The position numbers were made by a program, and so were the translations under genes. Below are positions 1-8,299 of a stretch of DNA of 64,000 nt, one piece after another. Numbering within the stretch: position 1 is the stretch's first letter; the number at the start of each line of letters is the position of its first letter. Origin of the DNA: an uncultured Myxococcales bacterium (GTDB lineage: Bacteria; Myxococcota_A; UBA9042; CAIXZC01); contig CAITUV010000082.1 in NCBI GenBank assembly GCA_903895725.1, forward strand, positions 124,001 through 188,000, in the 5' to 3' direction. The notes under the pieces were generated by a model. That model ran no database searches. It had not been told where the DNA came from and saw nothing but the letters and a program-made list of their open reading frames with translations.

Positions 1-514
1 CCATGGCACCGCCGACCAGCCCGCACAGGTCGCCGACGACGGTAAGAAGCACGAGCGACGTCACGATGGCGACGAATCGGGGAGCCACCAGAAATCGAAT
101 CGGGTCGATGGCCAGCGCCCGCAGCGCTTCGACCTGCTCCGAGACGACCATGTTGCCGAGCTCGGCCGCCGCGTTGGCCCCGACGCGGCCGGAGAACATG
201 AGGCCGATGAGTGAGGGCCCCAGCTCGGACAGCACGGCCAGACCGGCCCCGGCTCCGACGAACCCCGTGGCCCCGGTCTTGCGGACGTAGGTCATGCTCT
301 GGAGCACCATGATGACGCCCACGAGCAGGGCCGTGAGGATGACGATGGGCAGCGAGCGGACCCCGATGCGGTGAAGCTGGCGGAACAGCTCCTCCCGGTC
401 ATAACGCGGGGGGAAGAGCGAGCGGAGGGTCCGGTAAAACATGACGTTGAGCGAGCCGACCCGGGCCAGCGAGTCGAGAAAGTCCCTCCCGAACGAGGCA
501 AGCAGCATCTTCAT
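1..514 (-). CDS. mlaE: MlaE/YrbE-type ABC transporter permease (3' end outside window)
   Basis: This is the inner-membrane permease of a phospholipid (Mla-type) ABC transporter. The reverse strand from the ATG at 514 reads MKMLLASFGRDFL and continues with an open frame to the window edge, so only about 171 N-terminal residues are visible. A membrane segment (LPIVILTALLVGVIMVLQ) is followed by the conserved MlaE core: GLAVLSELGPSLIGLMFSGR, then GANAAAELGNMVVSEQVEAL. Its ATG overlaps the stop of the ATPase gene by four bases (ATGA), which implies translational coupling. The MCE substrate-binding partner (MlaD) would be expected further left, outside the window. Family assignment is secure; the exact lipid substrate is not shown. 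Confidence 0.9.
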   Translation of the reverse strand, partial: MKMLLASFGRDFLDSLARVGSLNVMFYRTLRSLFPPRYDREELFRQLHRIGVRSLPIVILTALLVGVIMVLQSMTYVRKTGATGFVGAGAGLAVLSELGPSLIGLMFSGRVGANAAAELGNMVVSEQVEALRALAIDPIRFLVAPRFVAIVTSLVLLTVVGDLCGLVGGAM

Positions 515-1347
515 GATGCCCCCCGCCCGCCCGGTGCTTCGTCCAGCTCGGGGTCGGCCTCCCCGGACAGGGCCGCGGCAACGAATCGCCGGACCTCGTC
601 CGGAGCGGTGCTCATGAGATCATGGGTGGGACCGTCGTACGCAATCCTCCCCTTGAAGACGGCTACCACCCGGGACGTGATGGGAAGCAGCCTCTCGAGG
701 TCGTGGGTGGCCACGACGACGAGGCTCTCGGCACTCCGGGCGTAGTCCTTGAGCAGCGCCATGATCTTGGCGGAATTCACCGGATCCAGCCCCGCAACGG
801 GGTCGTCGAACACGGCGAACGAGGGCGCAGCAGCCATGACCCGGGCAATTGCCACCCGGCGTCGCATGCCGCCCGAGAGCTCGGCCGGAAGCTTCTCCTC
901 GGTGCCGGCCAGGCCGACGCGCTCGAGTGCCTTCCGAACCGGGCCGTCGGCATCCGCCCTCGTCATGCCGCGGGCATGGAGGAGAGGGAAGGCCACGTTG
1001 TTCCAGACGTCGAGATAGTCGAACAGGGCGAAGTTCTGGAACTGGAGCCCGATCCGGCTCCGGCACTCGCGGAGGTGTCGGCGGCGAAGCAGCGACACGG
1101 GCTTGTCGAACAGGCGCAGCTCAGCCCGGGACGGCCAGGTGAGCGTCACGAGGCAGCGGATGAGCTGGGTCTTTCCCGACCCACCGGGCCCGATGAGGCC
1201 GACCACCTCTCCGGCATGGAGGTCCAGGGAGACGTCGTCGAGAATCCGACGGCCCCCGATGCGGTGTGTAAGCCCCCGAACCTGGACGACAGGGCGTTTG
1301 GGGTCGATGGTCTGTCCGGTGCTCAAGGGGCTGCCTCGCAGGGTCAC
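511..1347 (-). CDS. mlaF: MlaF-type ABC transporter ATP-binding protein
   Basis: ATPase subunit of the Mla-type lipid transporter, 278 aa. Walker A is GPGGSGKT near residue 54, the Q-loop lies in GLQFQNFALFDYLDVWNN, the ABC signature is LSGGMRRRVAIAR and Walker B is FAVFDDPVAGLDP. In Walker B the catalytic Glu that normally follows the Asp is itself Asp (FDDP), which is worth noting because most ABC ATPases have DE. A short N-terminal extension precedes the nucleotide-binding domain. The start overlaps the mutase stop by four bases and the stop overlaps the permease start by four, so mutase, mlaF and mlaE form a coupled run. The substrate is inferred from the family only. Confidence 0.9.
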   Translation of the reverse strand: MTLRGSPLSTGQTIDPKRPVVQVRGLTHRIGGRRILDDVSLDLHAGEVVGLIGPGGSGKTQLIRCLVTLTWPSRAELRLFDKPVSLLRRRHLRECRSRIGLQFQNFALFDYLDVWNNVAFPLLHARGMTRADADGPVRKALERVGLAGTEEKLPAELSGGMRRRVAIARVMAAAPSFAVFDDPVAGLDPVNSAKIMALLKDYARSAESLVVVATHDLERLLPITSRVVAVFKGRIAYDGPTHDLMSTAPDEVRRFVAAALSGEADPELDEAPGGRGAS

Positions 1348-3011
1348 AGCTCGATGATCTCTTCGAACCGGCCGAAGACCTTCTCCATGGCAGCCGAGAT
1401 CTCGCCCAGGGTGGCCATGCGGCGAACGGCATCGAGGATGTGCGGAACGAGGTTGTCCGTCCCCGCCGCAACGGCCGTGATGCGCTCGAGGGCGGCCGCT
1501 ACGTCGGCCTGGCTGCGCTCGCTGCGCACCGAGGCCAGGCGGGCCCGCTGGGTTTCCTCGGCAGCGGCAGTGACCTTGAGGAGCTGCTTGCGCGGCGGCT
1601 CCTCCTTCTGGAACTGGTTCACTCCGACGACGACGGTATCCTTTGTCTCCACCGACCGCTGGTAGCGGTACGAGGTATCCGAGATCTGCTTCTTCACGAA
1701 CCCGGACTCGATGGCCCGCAGCATGCCCCCCATGTCGTCGATGCGCTGGATGAGGGCCTGAGCCTTGGCCTCGATCCGGTCGGTCAGCGCTTCCACGGCG
1801 AAGCTGCCGCCGAGGGGGTCGACGAAGTCGGCCACGCCGCTCTCGTACCCGATGATCTGCTGGGTGCGGAGCGCAACCGTGACGGCCTCCTCGGTGGGGA
1901 GGGACAGGGCCTCGTCAAACGAGTTCGTGTGCAGCGACTGGGTGCCGCCGAGCACTGCAGCAAGGGCCTGCAGCGTGACCCGGACGACGTTGTTGAGGGG
2001 CTGCTGTGCGGTCAGCGTGCAGCCGGCAGTCTGAGTGTGGAAGCGCAGCGGCCAGCTCTTGGGATTCTTGGCCTTGAACCGCTCCTTCATGATGCGGGCC
2101 CAGATGCGCCGGGCCGCTCGGAACTTGGCGACCTCCTCGATGAAGTTGTTGCTGACGCTGAAGAAGAAGGCCAGGCGCCCGGCGAATTCGTCGACGTCGA
2201 GCCCCTTGCGGATGGCTGCATCCACGTAGGCGATACCGTCAGCCAGGGTGAACGCGACCTCCTGGACGGCATCGGCTCCCGCCTCCCGAATGTGATAGCC
2301 GGAGATGGAGATGGTGTTCCATTTCGGGACCTCCCGGGAGCAGAATTCGAAGATGTCGGTGATGATCCGCAGGGACGGGCCGGGGGGATAGATGTAGGTC
2401 CCGCGGGCCACGTATTCCTTGAGCACGTCGTTCTGGATCGTACCGTTGAGCTGGGCACGGGCCACGCCGTTCTCCTCGGCCACTGCGATGTACATGGACA
2501 GGAGGGCAGCGGCCGTGGAGTTGATGGTCATCGACGTGGAGACCTTGTCGAGCGGGATCTGGCCGAAGAGGATGCGCATGTCGGCCAGCGAGTCGATGGC
2601 GACGCCGACCTTCCCGACCTCACCTCGGGCGAGGGGATGGTCGGAGTCGTAGCCCATCTGTGTGGGCAGGTCGAATGCGACGGAGAGGCCGGTCTGACCC
2701 TGTCCGAGCAGATAGCGATAGCGGGCGTTGGATTCTTCCGCCGTGCCGAAGCCCGCATACTGGCGCATGGTCCAGTGGCGACCGCGGAACATGTTGGGCT
2801 GCACCCCCCGGGTGAACGGGTATCGGCCCGGAAATCCGAGCTTGCCGGCGTAGTCGAGCTCGCCCTCCGGGACGTAGAGGGGCTGGAGCTCCTCACCGTC
2901 GGAGGCAACATAAGACTTGCGCCGCGGAGCGACCTTGGCCTCCCCGGGCCTCAGCGTCTTCTCGAGCCATTCCTGGTACTGCTCCTGAACCGTCGGTCGC
3001 TTCTCATCCAT
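1344..3011 (-). CDS. methylmalonyl-CoA mutase family, large (catalytic) subunit without B12 domain
   Basis: Coenzyme-B12-dependent acyl-CoA mutase catalytic chain, 555 aa, of the type where the cobalamin-binding domain is a separate polypeptide; none is seen here. Conserved blocks include WTMRQYAGFGTAEESNARY (residues 79-97), GLSVAFDLPTQMGYDSDHP, GTIQNDVLKEYVARGTY, WNTISISGYHIREAGA and GGTQSLHTNSFDEAL. The Arg of the YVARGTY block (residue 203), associated with carboxylate recognition in methylmalonyl-CoA mutase, is present. At the position where that family usually has Tyr (TMY) this protein has Phe75 (NMF), so substrate preference is less certain. It starts with ATG at 3011, preceded by an AAAGGAGAAGAGG-type ribosome site, and is coupled to mlaF by a four-base overlap, an unusual partnership. 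Confidence 0.9.
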   Translation of the reverse strand: MDEKRPTVQEQYQEWLEKTLRPGEAKVAPRRKSYVASDGEELQPLYVPEGELDYAGKLGFPGRYPFTRGVQPNMFRGRHWTMRQYAGFGTAEESNARYRYLLGQGQTGLSVAFDLPTQMGYDSDHPLARGEVGKVGVAIDSLADMRILFGQIPLDKVSTSMTINSTAAALLSMYIAVAEENGVARAQLNGTIQNDVLKEYVARGTYIYPPGPSLRIITDIFEFCSREVPKWNTISISGYHIREAGADAVQEVAFTLADGIAYVDAAIRKGLDVDEFAGRLAFFFSVSNNFIEEVAKFRAARRIWARIMKERFKAKNPKSWPLRFHTQTAGCTLTAQQPLNNVVRVTLQALAAVLGGTQSLHTNSFDEALSLPTEEAVTVALRTQQIIGYESGVADFVDPLGGSFAVEALTDRIEAKAQALIQRIDDMGGMLRAIESGFVKKQISDTSYRYQRSVETKDTVVVGVNQFQKEEPPRKQLLKVTAAAEETQRARLASVRSERSQADVAAALERITAVAAGTDNLVPHILDAVRRMATLGEISAAMEKVFGRFEEIIEL

Positions 3012-3029
3012 TGCCTCTTCTCCTTTCGG

Positions 3030-4382
3030 CTACTCGTTCAGCACGGTGCAATTCCGTCCCTGCGCCTTGGCCCGGTAGAGCGCGGCATCGGCCCGCTGGA
3101 TGAGCTCGACAGGGTCTCGCAGGTCGGGGTCGAGCCCGGCAACTCCAATGCTCACGGTGAGCGCACCGCCGGGCTGGGTTTCCTCGTTGGGGAACGGCCG
3201 GTCCTCGAGCTTCTGGCGGAGGAACTCGGCCACGTTGTAAGCCTCCCGGACGTCGGTATCGGGAAAGAGGATGGCGAATTCCTCCCCGCCGTAACGGCAC
3301 GGGATGTCCGTGGAGCGGACACGTTCACGCATGGTTTCGGCAACGCCCTTGAGAACCTCGTCTCCGGCCGGATGGCCATGCGTGTCGTTGTATAGCTTGA
3401 AGTGATCGACATCGAGCATGGCAAGTGCGATGGGACGACCGCCGCGGCGTGCCAGGGCGAAGTAGTACTGGAGCGTTTCCTTCAGGTAGCGCCGGTTGAA
3501 CAGCCCGGTCAGGGCATCGGTCCGGGCGAGCTCCTCCAGCTTCTCGTTGGCCTCGGTGAGCTGCTCTGCGGTGCGCCGGAGAGTGGTGTTCGACGCCTCG
3601 AGCTCTGAAGTACGCTCGTCGACCAGGTGCTCCAGGTGGTGGGTGTGCTGCTCGAGCTGCGAGGCCATCCGGTCGAACGTGCTTCCAAGCCGGGCCACCT
3701 CGCTGCTACCGGTCAGCCCGGTGCGTGCGGAAAGATCCCCCTGGCCGAGGTCGTGGGCGGCCCGGGTGAGCTCGGCCATGGGGCGGAGAATCATCCGCTC
3801 GACCATGAAGAACAGGAGCAGCGCCGTGATGAAGGCGAACAGGACGAGCAGACGGACGTTCGTCCGGATGGTGGCCTCCATCTCGGCATCGGCCCGCTGC
3901 ATGCCGAGGCGGGCCAGGATGGTACCCCAGCGGATCCCGGGCAGATCCTTCACCCGGGTCACGAGGGGCAGAGAAACCAGCATGGCCCGCCCTCCATCCT
4001 CGTGCACCACCCGCACGAGTCCGTCCGGCGATTCCGAAGCCTTCAGGGAGAAGTCGTCCTTGGCCAGACGGCCGTACATGGTTTCGTCGGTATGACCCAC
4101 GATGCGGTTGCGGGTGTCCAGCACGGACAGCCATTCCACGTCCGCAGTCCGCCCCATGCTGAGCTGGAATTCCTCGACCGTGAGGTCCAGGTCCTCGATC
4201 CGGTTGGATGCCAGTGCGTTGAGGCAGGGGACGGCCATGGCGGCCAGCACGAGCCCGGCCTTGTTTTCGAGCTCCTGCTCGAACGTCTCCCGCTGCTGGA
4301 CGGTCATGTAGTAGCCGACGATGACCACGGCCAGGGTCACCATGCCGACGCCGGTCCCGAGAAGACGCAGGCGGACGCTCAT
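3030..4382 (-). CDS. membrane diguanylate cyclase (HAMP-GGDEF)
   Basis: Makes cyclic di-GMP from two GTP at the inner membrane; 450 aa. An N-terminal membrane segment (about residues 7-27) and a second one near 180-200 (LLVLFAFITALLLFFMVER) flank a periplasmic sensory domain of about 150 residues. A HAMP domain and a short coiled coil (HLVDERTSELEASNTTLRR) lead into the GGDEF domain. The active-site loop is GGEEF in CRYGGEEFAILFPDTD. RSTD, five residues upstream, is a canonical RxxD inhibitory site, so product feedback is expected. The start overlaps the stop of the PhnD-like lipoprotein by four bases; a periplasmic binding protein coupled to a cyclase suggests the binding protein supplies the signal (inference). 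Confidence 0.93.
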   Translation of the reverse strand: MSVRLRLLGTGVGMVTLAVVIVGYYMTVQQRETFEQELENKAGLVLAAMAVPCLNALASNRIEDLDLTVEEFQLSMGRTADVEWLSVLDTRNRIVGHTDETMYGRLAKDDFSLKASESPDGLVRVVHEDGGRAMLVSLPLVTRVKDLPGIRWGTILARLGMQRADAEMEATIRTNVRLLVLFAFITALLLFFMVERMILRPMAELTRAAHDLGQGDLSARTGLTGSSEVARLGSTFDRMASQLEQHTHHLEHLVDERTSELEASNTTLRRTAEQLTEANEKLEELARTDALTGLFNRRYLKETLQYYFALARRGGRPIALAMLDVDHFKLYNDTHGHPAGDEVLKGVAETMRERVRSTDIPCRYGGEEFAILFPDTDVREAYNVAEFLRQKLEDRPFPNEETQPGGALTVSIGVAGLDPDLRDPVELIQRADAALYRAKAQGRNCTVLNE

Positions 4383-5359
4383 GGTGCGCTCCTTTCACGA
4401 ACCCTGCGCAAGCGGTCCCGAACCGGCTCGTACACGCTGTCGTCGGACATCACCCAGCCCCCGAGCTCGATGACTCCGGCCAGGATTTCCCGCCCCTCCC
4501 GGGTCGCCCCGGTGAGCCCGAGCAGTGCCCCCTGAACCCGCGCCGCAGTCTCCGGCTCGAGGCCTTCCCGGGCAACCACGGCATCGAACGGAACTCGGCC
4601 GGCCACCGCAATCACCCGCAGGTTGCCGACGTCGAGCCCTGCAGAGCGGGCCGGCTCCAGCACACGCGCAAACGTCGCCACCGCGTCCACCCGGTGGTCC
4701 AGGAGCATCTTGAGCGCATCCAGATGGTCCTTGGCATACTTCACTTCGCTGAAGAAGCGCCCCGGCTCGATGCCTCGGTCCATGAGAAACGTCAGCGGGA
4801 AAAGATACCCGGAAGCCGAGCTGCTGCTGCCGAACGCAAACCTCTTCCCTTCCAGATCCTCGACGGATTCGTACGGCGCATCCTCGGGTACCAGGATGTA
4901 ACTGGAGTAGAAAGTGGCTCCGGCGGACACCTGCGTAGCCAGCAGCCGGATGCAGGGCTGCTGCTCCTTGGCTTCCACGTAAAGCAGCGGGGACAGGGAT
5001 GCCACGTCCACCCGCCCGTCGAGCAGGGAGCGCAGCAGATCCTGATAATCCGAGGTCATGACCATGGTGAAGCTCAGCCCCGTTTCCCGAGCCAGGTGCG
5101 CCAGGATCGGCTCGAACTGACGGGTCACGAGCTCGCTGCCGACGTACGGCGTGACGCCGAAGCGGAGCACGGCGGGCGGTTCCTCCTCGGCCCGGCACGT
5201 CGCGGCACCGGCCTCAGCCGGAGACCCCGGTGCCAGGGGCTTTGCCCGCTCATTGGAGCTCTCCGTTCCAGGGCCGGAGCCCACTGCGGGGACCGCTTCG
5301 TCGGGGTTGCACCCGCACCCCCAAACGAGCACCGATAGCGCCAGGTATCTCGCCAGCAT
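4379..5359 (-). CDS. PhnD-like periplasmic phosphate/phosphonate-type binding protein
   Basis: Substrate-binding protein of the PhnD family, 326 aa. The N-terminus (LALSVLVWGCGC) is a signal sequence with Cys at a plausible lipoprotein position, followed by a Ser/Gly/Pro linker. The core FGVTPYVGSELVTRQFEPIL, RVDVASLSPLLYVEAKE and GKRFAFGSSSSASGYLFPLTFL is typical of PhnD proteins, including the Ser-rich anion-binding loop. No ABC permease or ATPase lies nearby. Instead the stop overlaps the start of the diguanylate cyclase. In such pairs the binding protein is thought to act as a sensor rather than a transporter component; that role is inferred here. A sigma-70-like promoter lies just upstream (5389-5417). 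Confidence 0.85.
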   Translation of the reverse strand: MLARYLALSVLVWGCGCNPDEAVPAVGSGPGTESSNERAKPLAPGSPAEAGAATCRAEEEPPAVLRFGVTPYVGSELVTRQFEPILAHLARETGLSFTMVMTSDYQDLLRSLLDGRVDVASLSPLLYVEAKEQQPCIRLLATQVSAGATFYSSYILVPEDAPYESVEDLEGKRFAFGSSSSASGYLFPLTFLMDRGIEPGRFFSEVKYAKDHLDALKMLLDHRVDAVATFARVLEPARSAGLDVGNLRVIAVAGRVPFDAVVAREGLEPETAARVQGALLGLTGATREGREILAGVIELGGWVMSDDSVYEPVRDRLRRVRERSAP

Positions 5360-5388
5360 CCGTCCCCCCGCAGACCGCTCGGAGTGCC

Positions 5389-5417
5389 ATATTAATGGGA
5401 AGTAGGAGAAGGGTCAA
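5389..5417 (-). promoter_or_regulatory. sigma-70-type promoter for phnD-like/GGDEF operon
   Basis: On the minus strand TTGACC (5417-5412) and TAATAT (5394-5389) are separated by exactly 17 bases, and the start codon of the PhnD-like gene follows about 30 bases later. Motif-only evidence. Confidence 0.5.
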
Positions 5418-5437
5418 GCAACGGTAGTGAGGAGATC

Positions 5438-7318
5438 TCAGGGCACCTGCACGTCCAGTCTCTTGGCGCGCACCACCCAGAACCCGTACTTCGTCTCCAC
5501 GAGCGGGTCGGGCACCAGCATCTCGTGGACCTTCTGAGGAGGCGTGGTGTGCGTGACCTCGATGATACGGGCAAACTTCCCGTTGTTCGGATCCTCCCAC
5601 GGCAGGTACGGATTCGTCAGCCCGGCACTGACCGTGATGAGCACGTTCTCGTTCTTCAGCACGTCGACGTGGCCGAATACGTTGGACAGGAACGGCTGGT
5701 CGTCGGTGAACTCCCACACCTGCCAGGCGCTCCAGTCCTCGGGCGACTGCTCGTCGATCTTGAGCGAATACTCGACCGCCCGGCTGGCGGGCGGATTCTT
5801 GCCCGAGCCGTTGTCGAACAGTCGCAGGACACCGAACGGGTTCATCAGGGCGGCATGCTGGTGGGAGGACCACGTGCCCGACATGAGGGTGAAATTCCCC
5901 TGCGGGCCGAATCGCCACAGGAGCGACCCGTCGGCCCGGCTGATCTTGACTACGGAATCGAGGTTGGCCAGGGAGACCACGATGGAGTCGTCAGTCGCCT
6001 CGTAGTAGAGGGAATTGGCGTGCGACCAGTCCTTTGTGCCCCCTTCCGCCTCGGGGTACAGCATGTCCCAGGTGGGGGAATTCCATCCGGACGACTGCGG
6101 CAGCTTGTGGGGATCCATCAGGTCGAGCAGCTTCCAGGTCTTGACGACCGCACCGTCCGTCTGGAACTCGGCCACCACGTCTCCGACCAGGTTGTAGGTC
6201 GCCTCCTTGCCGTCCGGGCCGACGAAGCCTCCCACCTGCTTCAACTCCGTGCTCAATGCCAGGATGTTCCCGTTGGGAAGGGGCCAGGCCGCGTGATGGA
6301 AGCAGTCGAACCCCATGGCCGCTGCCTTCCAGTTCTTCTTCACCCCCTCGACCATGTCGATTTCCTGGATGAAGTTGGTCCCTTCCGCGCACAGGATGTG
6401 GCCGTTGGGCATGAGGTGGAAATCCTCGCAGTTGGCCGGGATGTACCATCGGAGAATCCCGTCGCTGTCGACTGCGGCCAGCAGGCCGTTCCAGGGGTCC
6501 ATGCTCTGCCCGCCCCATCGGACCGTGCTGATGAGCGTGAGACCTGGGGCCACCTGCTCCGGCTTTGCCACAGTGACCGCAAAGGACGGCATGCCAGCCT
6601 TGAGCGGCTTGGTCTCGTAGTGCAGCGGCGGCGCCCCCTCGGCTGTGCCATCCTCCTTCTCGGCAGTCACCGTGAAGTCATAGCCCGAGGCCGGCTTGAG
6701 CCAGAGAACCTCGATGCTGTGATCGATCTTGCCCCCCTCCGGGCCCTCAATCTGCCAGCTCTTTCCCGTGGCCGACTCCTGGACCAGGAGGGACGGATGG
6801 ACCGGCACGGAGGTCTTGAACTTGACCCGCACGGCCAAGTCGCAGGAGGTGGCCGCCTTGGTCTGGATGGCACCGAACAGGGGAGGCGGGGGAAGCTCCC
6901 CGGCCTCATCCTGGAGAATGTCCTCCGCGGGCGGAGCATCCGAATCGCCAGGACCGTCGGGGAGGTCGACGGCATCCGGGAGGTCGACCGCGTCGGTCAC
7001 TGTCGAGCCATCCGCCAGATCCGGTTGGGTCGGGACATCCTCGACCGGCTCAGCGGTTTGCGCTCCCTCGCCGGCGGACTCGTCGCCTGGGACATCCGAA
7101 GGCTGGCCCGGGTCCGCCTCCGGAGTGCCATCGGAGGCACTGTCCAGAGGCCGGATGTCCGTGCAGCAGGCATCCTGGCCCACACGATCCGCCATGGTCC
7201 CGTCGACCGCGTCGAGGTGGGCCCCGGACTGCGAGCAGCTGCCCGCGACCATGCCGCCAAGCAGCAGGAGAACGACGATGGAGCCCGCCTCCCTCCGAAC
7301 GGTCCGACGATGATTCAT
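5438..7318 (-). CDS. arylsulfotransferase-like (ASST family) lipoprotein
   Basis: A 626-residue exported protein starting with MNHRRTVRREAGSIVVLLLL and a lipobox ending in AGSC. An Asp/Pro-rich linker of about 110 residues follows, then a domain resembling the bacterial arylsulfotransferase beta-propeller (PF05935/PF14269). Recognisable elements are WGGQSMDPWNGLLAAVDSDG, DWSHANSLYYEATDDSIVVS, VVKISRADGSLLWRFGPQG and SSHQHAALMNPFGVLRLFDN. In true ASSTs conserved His residues in the DWxHxNS and HQHD blocks act in sulfuryl transfer. Here both His blocks are present but HQHD reads HQHA, so enzymatic activity is uncertain. The ATG overlaps the upstream lipoprotein stop (ATGA). The open frame continues further upstream in that gene, but only this start gives a signal peptide. 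Confidence 0.8.
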   Translation of the reverse strand: MNHRRTVRREAGSIVVLLLLGGMVAGSCSQSGAHLDAVDGTMADRVGQDACCTDIRPLDSASDGTPEADPGQPSDVPGDESAGEGAQTAEPVEDVPTQPDLADGSTVTDAVDLPDAVDLPDGPGDSDAPPAEDILQDEAGELPPPPLFGAIQTKAATSCDLAVRVKFKTSVPVHPSLLVQESATGKSWQIEGPEGGKIDHSIEVLWLKPASGYDFTVTAEKEDGTAEGAPPLHYETKPLKAGMPSFAVTVAKPEQVAPGLTLISTVRWGGQSMDPWNGLLAAVDSDGILRWYIPANCEDFHLMPNGHILCAEGTNFIQEIDMVEGVKKNWKAAAMGFDCFHHAAWPLPNGNILALSTELKQVGGFVGPDGKEATYNLVGDVVAEFQTDGAVVKTWKLLDLMDPHKLPQSSGWNSPTWDMLYPEAEGGTKDWSHANSLYYEATDDSIVVSLANLDSVVKISRADGSLLWRFGPQGNFTLMSGTWSSHQHAALMNPFGVLRLFDNGSGKNPPASRAVEYSLKIDEQSPEDWSAWQVWEFTDDQPFLSNVFGHVDVLKNENVLITVSAGLTNPYLPWEDPNNGKFARIIEVTHTTPPQKVHEMLVPDPLVETKYGFWVVRAKRLDVQVP

Positions 7319-8148
7319 GGGTTGGCCGCCTTGCACTTGTAGTTTTCGTCGCAAACGAATCCAGCCTGGCAGGTCCCGCAGATGCAGTACTCGCCCCCGA
7401 AGTACCACGCTCCGATCACGCCGCACTCGGCCCCCTGGCACACGATGGGGCACGGGTCTTCCTTGCATTCGTGGCCCAGGCAGACGAGCGGTTCGTCGCA
7501 GGTGCCGCAGTCGCACCCGGTCGCCAAGGGACCGCACGAGTAGCCCACCTTGCCGCACTGGGACTTGCAGGCCGCCTCGGCTGACACGCACATCCCTTCC
7601 GCCGAGCACTCGAGGTCTCCCCAACAGTCGCCGCAGAAGCAGTCTCCCTGCGTTCCACATTCGAGCCCGGCACAGAGGTTGGCGCACGCTGAGGCGTCGC
7701 CGCCTCCGTCCGCTCCATCGAGGTCGGCCTCGTCCGAATCGGACGTACCGATATCCGTGGGTGAAAGGTCCAGGGTATCCGCATCGACGCCCTGGACGTC
7801 TCCTGTGGCGCTCTGATCGCCGTCGCTTTCGTCTTCCCCGCACCCGTCGAGGTCCCCGTGCCCGTCCGAGTCCGCACTCCCATCCAGGTCCCCGTGCCCA
7901 TCCGAGTCCACGTTCTCCCGGAGGTCCGCAAGCTCGGCTGAGTCCGGGGCTCCCGGAATCTCGCCGCCCCGGTCTTCCCGGCTATCCGACAGAGTCTCGA
8001 CCGTCGCTGCCAAGTCGGAATCCTCCGCCAAGTCGGGAGCGCCCGGGCCGGACCCGCTGGAGCCGCACCCCGGCGCAACCGCGCAAAACAGGGCAAACAG
8101 TGGTATCAGTAAGACACGCTGGGTCATCTTCGACAATTTCAGCTCCAT
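7315..8148 (-). CDS. Asp-rich, Cys-rich surface lipoprotein of unknown function
   Basis: About 277 aa. A signal sequence (RVLLIPLFALFCAVAPGCGS) carries a lipobox-like APGC. Residues 35-145 are low-complexity and Asp-rich, including a duplicated DSDGHGDLDG motif that resembles calcium-binding Asp-rich repeats. The C-terminal half has regularly spaced Cys (CANLCAGLECGTQGDCFCGDC, in two to three related blocks). No enzyme family is recognised. Such Asp-rich linkers with Cys modules are common on the surface of Myxococcota-like bacteria. Start choice is open: ATG at 8148 or ATG at 8127 both leave the signal peptide intact and neither has a strong ribosome site. It is coupled to the arylsulfotransferase-like gene, so the two probably act on the same surface process. 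Confidence 0.7.
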   Translation of the reverse strand: MELKLSKMTQRVLLIPLFALFCAVAPGCGSSGSGPGAPDLAEDSDLAATVETLSDSREDRGGEIPGAPDSAELADLRENVDSDGHGDLDGSADSDGHGDLDGCGEDESDGDQSATGDVQGVDADTLDLSPTDIGTSDSDEADLDGADGGGDASACANLCAGLECGTQGDCFCGDCWGDLECSAEGMCVSAEAACKSQCGKVGYSCGPLATGCDCGTCDEPLVCLGHECKEDPCPIVCQGAECGVIGAWYFGGEYCICGTCQAGFVCDENYKCKAANP

Positions 8149-8191
8149 GGTCGGCAAACAACGAGGAGGGGGTGCCTCGACAACCAAGGCG

Positions 8192-8220
8192 AGATTACGG
8201 AACCGGCCCCCCCCCGTCAA
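8192..8220 (-). promoter_or_regulatory. candidate promoter with C9/G9 homopolymer in spacer
   Basis: Minus strand TTGACG (8220-8215), 17-base spacer, TAATCT (8197-8192). The spacer begins with a run of nine G (C9 at 8207-8215 on the plus strand, sharing the last base with the -35 box). Length change of that run would alter promoter spacing. Confidence 0.4.
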
Positions 8221-8299
8221 GAAGGGAAAGGCCGATTGAGTGGCCAAAAGGGTCCCTCGCGACTAGAATGACGCGCGGAGTCGAACCGTGGAGGCAGCC

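Noticed and set aside
1440..3395. Long open frame of about 650 codons on the plus strand, opposite the mutase and cyclase
   Set aside because: It is antisense to two clear genes; GC-rich codon bias opens such frames. The product has no recognisable family.
5525..7342. Long plus-strand frame opposite the arylsulfotransferase-like gene
   Set aside because: Antisense shadow; Arg/Gly/Leu-rich with no domain, and the minus-strand protein is family-like.
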